From an uncultured Alistipes sp. (GTDB lineage Bacteria > Bacteroidota > Bacteroidia > Bacteroidales > Rikenellaceae), in the NCBI GenBank assembly GCA_900541585.1, contig UQKD01000007.1, forward strand, positions 1 to 64,000: a DNA stretch of 64,000 nt, in the 5' to 3' direction. Below the pieces are notes generated by a model. The model saw nothing but the letters and a program-made list of their open reading frames with translations, did no database searches and was not told the DNA's origin. This document shows, in pieces, positions 59,011 through 64,000 of this stretch (the first letter of the stretch is position 1; each line of letters starts with the position of its first letter). Position numbers and translations under genes: made by a program.

Positions 59011-61587
59011 ATGGCAAAAAAAGCATATTCTCCCGACCCGAAAGCGGAAACCATCAAGCGCATCCAGCGCACGGAGGCTTACGCCGAGAAAGTGAGGCAG
59101 CTATTCGCCGCAACGGTGAATGAAATCCTCGCTCTCAACAAATCCGTGCCGACGCTGGACGAGGGCGTCATGTACTCTTTCGACGGGGATAATATGCGAA
59201 TCCAAAAGAAAGTCGAGGCATTGCTCCGGCAACTGCATTCGGTGGTAACGACGGCGATCCGCAAGGGCATTACCCTCGAATGGGAACAGGCAAACGTCGA
59301 ATGCGACAAGCTCGTAGCCTCCTGCTTCGGCAAAAAGGTGTTATCCAGCCCGGAGTTCAGCGCATGGAACAACCGCAATACTGCGGCGATGAACGCCTTT
59401 GCCGACCGGACGGAGGATGGCCTCAATCTGTCGGGCCGGATATGGCAGTCGGTTCAGCAGCTCCGCGATGAAATGGAGATCGCCATGACCGTCGCCATCG
59501 GCGAGGGAGATTCGGCGCAGTCCATATCCCGCAAAGTCCGGCAATACCTGAATGACCCTGATCTGATGTTCCGCCGTTTCCGCTTCAAGAAAGGCGAAGA
59601 CGAGCAGGGCAAGCCTATCTATGGGCGGAAGTGGAAAAAGCGCATCAAGGACGAGAAAACGGGCAAATACCGATGGATCGACTATGAACGCAAGGACTAC
59701 AAAACCGGATCGGGCGTTTACAAGTCCTCGGCCAAGAATGCCATGCGCGTTGCGAGGTCGGAAACGAACATCGCATACCGCCGCGCCGACAATGAGCGGT
59801 GGCAGCAGATGGATTTCGTCCTCGGCCAGCGTATCCAGCTATCGAAGAACCACCCGAAGAAAGACATCTGCGACAAGCTGGCAGGCGACTATCCAAAGGA
59901 TTTCGTATTCGATGGCTGGCATGTGCAATGCTTCTGCTTCGCAACGCCTATCCTGATCGACGAGGACGAGATGGCGAAAGTTACGGAGGCATTCCTCAAA
60001 GGCGAGAAATACACTCCGCGAGGTAGGCAGATCACCGAATATCCGGCCAATTTCAAGAAATGGGTGCGGGACAACAAGGAGAATATCCTTGCATCCCGCA
60101 ATAGAGGCACGGAGCCCTACTTTATTCGCAATAACTCTGCGGCGATTGATGAGATACTCAATCCGAAACCGAAAGAGCTTACAATCGCAGAAAAGGCGGC
60201 ATTACGCCATGAGGCCCGAACACCCGAACAAGAGGCGGCGATTCGGAATGCGTGGGCCGAACGTCAGAAGAAGCACCAGCAGATCAAGACGGCGGCGAAC
60301 AATATTGCCAAAGTCGCCGGGGATTATGGCGAGGTCGATTATTCCGCCCTGCAAAAGTACATCGATGCTGGCGATCTATCAGCCATGCAGACCGAGACCA
60401 AGAAAGTCGCGCAGGCCATCCTCGCCGCCAAGAAAGCGGAGCAGGCTCTCGCCGACATTATCCCCAATGCCCACTCGTGGCATAAGCAGTTCACGATGGA
60501 TCAACTGCACGGGGTGTATAATGCCGTCAAATCGAAGATCGAGAGCTGGTCGGGCTTATCCCTCGAACAGCAGGCGAAAAAGCTGCATTTCGAGGCTTTC
60601 GACTTCCTCGGCGGCAACATGAAAGGCGTTCAGGAAAAGTATCCGACATGGAAAGTATCGCAGGAAGCGTACATCAAGGAGCTTAACGCCGTCAATTACA
60701 AGATTTCGCTCAAACAAGCGATGGCAGATGTCTCACTTGTCGAACAATGGGCCGAAGCACATCCGAAGAGCCTCAATGTCGCAAAACTCCTTGCCGATGC
60801 AAAGCATGCCATCGCCAACGACGAGGATATTGCGGTTATCAAGCAAAAGGTTTCGCTCGCGGTAGCCGAAAAGCAGAAACGCGAGATGGAGCAGGCACGG
60901 CGCGACGCGAAAAAGGGATTCAAATCTCTCACCTTGCCAAATATCAGCAAGGCAGAGATAAAGCAACTTCTCGATCAATATGAATCCGAGGATTTTGAAG
61001 ATGCGGATGCCCGATTGCGCTCAATGACCGGGAGTATATGGAAAAGCCTGACGAAAGAGGAGCGGATCATCCTGACGAAGTACACGCAGACTTACAGCTA
61101 TCTGAATGAGCCGTTGCGAGGACAGACCTATTACGGGGCACGAGGCGGCGATGAATTTGAACACGACCTGCCTATCCTAACGAGGGCACTTGAAAAGTTC
61201 TCCATGCCTCAAAATACCGTCGTCCGACGCGGCGTCGGCAGTTTCGAGATCAACGAACTCGGATACGGCCTCGGAGAGCTGAAAATCGGCGATGTGTTCG
61301 TCGATAAAGGCTTCCTCTCGACCGCCATCCATAGGGCGGGAGGATTCCATGATACATACAATTTGGTGATCGTGGTTCCCAAAGGTGCAAAGGGCGTTTA
61401 CGCCGAGCCGTTTTCTCATTATACCGACTATAACAAGTTCGAGTATGACGGCAAAATATGGGACGGTGAATCGGTTGAATCGGTAAGATCGGAAATGGAG
61501 TGGATCGGACAGCGAGGCAGCCAATTCCGTGTGCTCAAAAAGCAGGGCAGAACGATCTACCTGCAAATGATCGGACAGCTCAAATAG
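59011..61587 (+). CDS. MuF-type head morphogenesis protein with C-terminal ADP-ribosyltransferase domain
   Basis: 858 aa, far longer than a plain MuF protein. The N-terminal 380 residues are SPP1-gp7/MuF-like, with SAKNAMRVARSETNIAYRRADNERWQQMDFVLGQRIQLSKNHPKKDICDKLAGDYP and VQCFCFATPI. A long helical middle part follows (about 400-660). The last 190 residues have the Arg (VVRRGV, near 737), STA (FLSTAI, near 769) and ExE (SEMEWIGQRGSQFRVL, near 827) motifs of ADP-ribosyltransferases, with the expected KGARGVYA-like strand (PKGAKGVYAEPF). The protein may be ejected with the DNA and modify a host target. Confidence 0.87.
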   Translation: MAKKAYSPDPKAETIKRIQRTEAYAEKVRQLFAATVNEILALNKSVPTLDEGVMYSFDGDNMRIQKKVEALLRQLHSVVTTAIRKGITLEWEQANVECDKLVASCFGKKVLSSPEFSAWNNRNTAAMNAFADRTEDGLNLSGRIWQSVQQLRDEMEIAMTVAIGEGDSAQSISRKVRQYLNDPDLMFRRFRFKKGEDEQGKPIYGRKWKKRIKDEKTGKYRWIDYERKDYKTGSGVYKSSAKNAMRVARSETNIAYRRADNERWQQMDFVLGQRIQLSKNHPKKDICDKLAGDYPKDFVFDGWHVQCFCFATPILIDEDEMAKVTEAFLKGEKYTPRGRQITEYPANFKKWVRDNKENILASRNRGTEPYFIRNNSAAIDEILNPKPKELTIAEKAALRHEARTPEQEAAIRNAWAERQKKHQQIKTAANNIAKVAGDYGEVDYSALQKYIDAGDLSAMQTETKKVAQAILAAKKAEQALADIIPNAHSWHKQFTMDQLHGVYNAVKSKIESWSGLSLEQQAKKLHFEAFDFLGGNMKGVQEKYPTWKVSQEAYIKELNAVNYKISLKQAMADVSLVEQWAEAHPKSLNVAKLLADAKHAIANDEDIAVIKQKVSLAVAEKQKREMEQARRDAKKGFKSLTLPNISKAEIKQLLDQYESEDFEDADARLRSMTGSIWKSLTKEERIILTKYTQTYSYLNEPLRGQTYYGARGGDEFEHDLPILTRALEKFSMPQNTVVRRGVGSFEINELGYGLGELKIGDVFVDKGFLSTAIHRAGGFHDTYNLVIVVPKGAKGVYAEPFSHYTDYNKFEYDGKIWDGESVESVRSEMEWIGQRGSQFRVLKKQGRTIYLQMIGQLK

Positions 61588-61610
61588 AAAGGGAGTGCAA
61601 TCGCGCTCCC

Positions 61611-61949
61611 TTACTTGTAGTATCGCTTGTAGAATTTCTTGAACGGCTCGACGCAATCCATCATCGACGACATATTGCCCTGTGCATAGCGATTAAACAG
61701 CATGGATTTCAAGGTAATCGGCACTCCGTCCGCATTCTCGAACTCTGCCAATCCGACCGCAGTATATTCGTCGAGGTTTCGACTTTCAGAGGCATTCGCA
61801 TCGCCTCTTGCGATGACCGCCATAGTATCGTGAACCCATGTCCGCTCGTAAAGCCAGAGCATCGTTTTGTTTTGGTCTTTGCCCTTATATGGGTTCTCCC
61901 GCTCGCCTTTATAGTAGCGGCAGTATTGCAGTAAATCGGATTCTTTCAT
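61611..61949 (-). CDS. Hypothetical protein coupled to the ADP-ribosylglycohydrolase
   Basis: 112 aa (SDLLQYCRYYKGERENPYKGKDQNKTMLWLYERTWVHDTM...). It starts inside the stop codon of the glycohydrolase (TGATG), so translation is coupled and the two probably act together. The Asp/Glu-containing middle and aromatic-rich ends suggest a small globular domain. I do not recognise it. Confidence 0.65.
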   Translation of the reverse strand: MKESDLLQYCRYYKGERENPYKGKDQNKTMLWLYERTWVHDTMAVIARGDANASESRNLDEYTAVGLAEFENADGVPITLKSMLFNRYAQGNMSSMMDCVEPFKKFYKRYYK

Positions 61950-62725
61950 CAGTACGTTGCATAAAATTTCTTAATAACATTCTGCATATCTTTCGGCAGA
62001 TAGCTCATCGCGGTCTCTATGGTCGTAAGATCGACACCGAAACGGGCCTTTGCGAGCGATCCGACGATAGCTCCGAGCGTATCGCTGTCGCCTCCGTAGA
62101 GAATGGCCTTGCGGATGGCATCCTCGAATGAATCGCTCTCTTTGATGATATGAAAGGCCAGCGGGACGCACCCCTGACACGTTTCGTCGAACTTGCCCCT
62201 CGGAATGAGATTCTGCTCCCAGTCCGCGCCGTAGAACATCCCGACCATTTCGAGGGCCTGATTGAGGGCCAAAACATCGCAGAAAGGATCGCAACTCCGC
62301 ATCAGGTAAATCGCCCGTGCAACCACCATCGCCCCGATGATTCCGTCGGGATGGTCGTGCGTGATCTTGGCCGTCTCCATCGCCTGCCGGATCACCTCTT
62401 GCTCCGTATCGAACGCATAGGCGACAGGGCTGACCCGCATCGCCGCGCCATTGCCGAAGCTGTTGTACGGCTGCGGATCGGGAGAATTGAGCCACAAGGC
62501 GAAAGACGCTCCGTATGCACCCATCGGATTGGGGTATTTCCTACACCAACGTAGGATGCTCGCCCGATAGTCCTCCCCACGCAAAATTGCATCGGCAATC
62601 GCCACCGTGCAGATCGTGTCGTCGGTAAAACTGCACTCCGGGGAGAACAGCGCGAAATTCCCATCCCGCGTATTGTTGAACTCGAATCGAGAGCCTACTA
62701 TGTCACCAATTATCGCACCTATCAT
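61949..62725 (-). CDS. ADP-ribosylglycohydrolase (DraG family)
   Basis: 258 aa. The dimagnesium site is visible in FTDDTICTVAIADAIL near residue 33 and GGDSDTLGAIVGSLAKARFG near 210, along with GDIVGSRFEF and GNGAAMRVSPVAYAFD. These enzymes remove ADP-ribose from proteins or nucleic acids. It faces the MuF-ART gene tail-to-tail across one small gene, so it could protect the cell or the lysogen from the ART activity, or reset it. Confidence 0.92.
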   Translation of the reverse strand: MIGAIIGDIVGSRFEFNNTRDGNFALFSPECSFTDDTICTVAIADAILRGEDYRASILRWCRKYPNPMGAYGASFALWLNSPDPQPYNSFGNGAAMRVSPVAYAFDTEQEVIRQAMETAKITHDHPDGIIGAMVVARAIYLMRSCDPFCDVLALNQALEMVGMFYGADWEQNLIPRGKFDETCQGCVPLAFHIIKESDSFEDAIRKAILYGGDSDTLGAIVGSLAKARFGVDLTTIETAMSYLPKDMQNVIKKFYATY

Positions 62726-62726
62726 A

Positions 62727-62945
62727 TCAAAAATTTTTAGAATCTATCACTTCGTCTATGTCCAGCACCCCGTCGGCGTTCTCTTTCATCGAATGCAGGT
62801 AGATATAGCCATTTCGGTAAAATGAAACCTTTGCCAGCTTTTCACGATACATAGCCTCCGCTTTCGCCCTATCGACAAAATACAGATGCGTAATGAGATC
62901 GTATGAATCCGCAACATAGGTCAGCCGATATACTTTGCTATCCAT
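62727..62945 (-). CDS. Hypothetical phage protein
   Basis: 72 aa (KVYRLTYVADSYDLITHLYFVDRAKAEAMYREKLAKVSFY..., ending VIDSKNF). A small alpha-beta protein without a known family to me. It lies one base before the glycohydrolase start and overlaps the upstream gene by 8 bases, so it is in the same minus-strand operon. Confidence 0.6.
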   Translation of the reverse strand: MDSKVYRLTYVADSYDLITHLYFVDRAKAEAMYREKLAKVSFYRNGYIYLHSMKENADGVLDIDEVIDSKNF

Positions 62946-63186
62946 CGCACTCCGATTTTAATGACCGTCCTCTCGTCTTGCGCTGGATTTGCCCGATGCG
63001 AATGAGGACTTTCTTGTTCTCGTATTCGCTTCTACCCCTCGTCGCATTCGTGAGGGACTTGTATGTGATGCCGACCGCCCCGATAGGAACGGTATCGTAG
63101 ATCGCTTTCAGGGAACCGAAGTAGAAGTCGGTTTCGCCGTTGTACGGCTCCTTGAACTGCAAATGCACTATCTTCTTTGCTTCCAT
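62938..63186 (-). CDS. Hypothetical phage protein
   Basis: 82 aa from the ATG at 63186. It reads EAKKIVHLQFKEPYNGETDFYFGSLKAIYDTVPIGAVGITYKSLTNATRGRSEYENKKVLIRIGQIQRKTR, a type of small protein seen in Bacteroidales phages, function unknown. It is the first gene of the minus-strand operon of four. A -7 element (TAAATTTG) at 63209-63202 lies only 16 bases before the ATG, so the leader is very short. Confidence 0.68.
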   Translation of the reverse strand: MEAKKIVHLQFKEPYNGETDFYFGSLKAIYDTVPIGAVGITYKSLTNATRGRSEYENKKVLIRIGQIQRKTRGRSLKSECDG

Positions 63187-63201
63187 AATCCAATACTTGT
63201 G

Positions 63202-63209
63202 CAAATTTA
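63202..63209 (-). promoter_or_regulatory. -7 element for the minus-strand operon
   Basis: On the minus strand 63209-63202 reads TAAATTTG. No -33 TTG is seen at the right distance. It is the only good candidate in front of the four-gene operon ending at 61611. Confidence 0.45.
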
Positions 63210-63438
63210 CCGCTTTTCCGGCGTTCTGCCACGCTTTCGCGCAAGAATCGATCAATCTACCGACCCGACCGCAGATATTCGAAAATTGGCGGCATTTTCA
63301 TTTTTCTTTTTTCGCGGAACTTTTTTCTTTTTCAACGGATGAATTTACGAGGGTCTTGCCCGATAGGTGATCCGGTTTTTTCGACGAAAAAACTTCCCCT
63401 ATATCTATCTTATTATCTATATATTCTTATCTTCTGTG

Positions 63439-63606
63439 CAGGGGTCGTTGCACCCGTCGTTGCAGGGGTCGTTGCTGTACCCGTTGCACCCCGTCGTGCT
63501 ATTCTACTGGTAGTCATCGTGTTATATACATCAAATATCATTGCGCCCCTAAATACGCTAAATATCAGATATTTTACACACAATCAACGCATTAAACATC
63601 GTTGCA
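63439..63606 (-). repeat. Inverted second copy of the iteron region
   Basis: TCGTTGCA or close variants occur at 63445-63452, 63457-63464, 63469-63475, 63482-63488 and 63599-63606, the reverse complement of the iterons at 41017-41118. About 90 bases (63432-63525) match 41040-41130 in reverse, with scattered changes. On the minus strand the reading frame equivalent to the replication gene has a stop (TAG), so this copy is non-coding. The rest of 63210-63840 shows a pyrimidine-rich tract (63297-63335) but no gene. Confidence 0.65.
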
Positions 63607-63789
63607 CCCTATTTGTGGATAAAATACTCTATCGCCGAATGCACGAGGATAAAATGCGTGGCGGTCTGCCTGCATTGATCCGCCCACGGATTGTATAGGT
63701 TCAAGGCCAACGCGCGGTACAACTCCGGAATTTCGCTTTGACGCGCGATACCAGCCTCCTATAACTGACCCTCCTTGCGCCTTTCATAA

Positions 63790-63818
63790 GGGCCTCCCAT
63801 TTTGAAGACGGGAGACCC
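63790..63818. terminator. Hairpin downstream of the last minus-strand gene
   Basis: GGGCCTCCC (63790-63798) pairs with GGGAGACCC (63810-63818) with one mismatch. It lies 26 bases past the end of the minus-strand frame at 63844. It lacks a T-run, so termination is only likely. Confidence 0.4.
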
Positions 63819-63843
63819 TCGCACGTTGCATCGAGATACATGG

Positions 63844-63999
63844 CTAAATTCCGAATTGCTCCGACAAGAACCCGACCATCGCCCTGTTCTGCGGCAAAAG
63901 GGCCGGAATATCCATCGTATCGGCTTTATACAACTCCGTTGCGCCGTTGTATAAGTCCCATACCGTGACCTTGCCGTTCTGATAATAGCGATACATCAT
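63844..63999 (-). CDS. Partial or small hypothetical protein at the window edge
   Basis: 51 codons on the minus strand, MMYRYYQNGKVTVWDLYNGATELYKAD... ending SEQFGI. The ATG touches the window end, so the true start may lie outside. Its composition (Tyr, Asn, Asp) is normal for a small protein. No family recognised. Confidence 0.45.
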   Translation of the reverse strand: MMYRYYQNGKVTVWDLYNGATELYKADTMDIPALLPQNRAMVGFLSEQFGI

Positions 64000-64000
64000 A

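Noticed and set aside
61611..62725. DarTG-like toxin-antitoxin pair on the minus strand
   Set aside because: The glycohydrolase is of the DraG family, not a macrodomain DarG, and the 112-aa partner has no DarT motifs. The ART domain instead lies in the MuF protein.
63339..63698. A plus-strand frame across the inverted iteron copy
   Set aside because: It is antisense to a remnant of the replication-gene sequence and shows only repeats of Val/Ala from the iterons.
1..64000. CRISPR arrays, rRNA or tRNA genes, insertion sequences
   Set aside because: No regularly spaced repeats with spacers, no tRNA-like folds and no transposase frames were noticed. The iterons at 41017 are too short and irregular for CRISPR.

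Overview
The window reads as a piece of a GC-rich Bacteroidales chromosome (an Alistipes/Rikenellaceae-like genome is my best guess) carrying the left part of an integrated temperate phage. The reasons are Bacteroidetes-type promoters (-33 TTG/TTTG and -7 TAnnTTTG about 19-20 nt apart), few Shine-Dalgarno sequences, and typical Bacteroidetes gene neighbourhoods: parA-parB-DUF5683-mltD-mnmE, and an OstA-like protein next to two SurA-type chaperones. The phage part (about 31.1 kb to the window end) is visibly less GC-rich than the host part.

Host part, 1-31014. A secreted thioredoxin, a small 4Fe-4S protein and a MarR regulator form one overlapping unit (296-1285). A GntR/FadR regulator is divergent from a four-gene operon (2364-7353): indolepyruvate oxidoreductase alpha and beta subunits, a class I/II aminotransferase and an acyl-CoA hydrolase/CoA-transferase. 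Together these can take an aromatic amino acid to the aryl-pyruvate, the arylacetyl-CoA and the free arylacetate. A HAD phosphatase follows. Next is a tripartite MacAB-TolC-type export operon (8285-14229), then an AspT/YidE-type transporter. On the minus strand lie an MscS channel, a Nudix hydrolase, an MFS transporter, an OstA-like protein, two periplasmic PPIase-type proteins and a CPBP protease. parA, parB, a DUF5683 protein, a LysM lytic transglycosylase and mnmE run on the plus strand up to the phage boundary.

Phage part, 31150-64000. A tyrosine integrase lies just after mnmE. A minus-strand block (small regulator-like protein, dinD, XRE-type repressor) is divergent from a Cro-like gene, with overlapping promoters between them. 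The rightward early region holds small HTH proteins, a Rad50/SbcC-like ATPase, RecT, an MBL-fold hydrolase, a replication protein with iterons inside its gene, a DnaC-type loader, many small unknown genes, an SNF2 helicase-DNA methyltransferase fusion, and relics of two other methyltransferase-like genes. Its own promoter/operator drives ParB-like, dpdA, queC, yhhQ, queD, queE and folE, a complete route to 7-cyano-7-deazaguanine (preQ0) plus the transglycosylase that puts it into DNA. Packaging and head genes follow without a gap: small and large terminase, portal, and a MuF-type head protein with a C-terminal ADP-ribosyltransferase domain. An ADP-ribosylglycohydrolase operon faces it on the minus strand. 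The rest of the structural genes must lie beyond the window.

Most interesting: (1) the phage dPreQ0 DNA-modification cassette; (2) a G10 run that breaks the translationally coupled start of dpdA and a G8 run that breaks another phage gene, so DNA modification may be switchable; (3) an HNH homing-endonuclease domain fused in frame to the end of QueC; (4) a 15-nt promoter motif shared only by the repressor promoter and the dpdA operon promoter; (5) a recurrent ATTCAACGCAA leader just before phage start codons; (6) an iteron cluster inside the replication gene with an inverted, non-coding second copy 22 kb away; (7) the head-borne ART domain paired with a hydrolase of the opposite activity.
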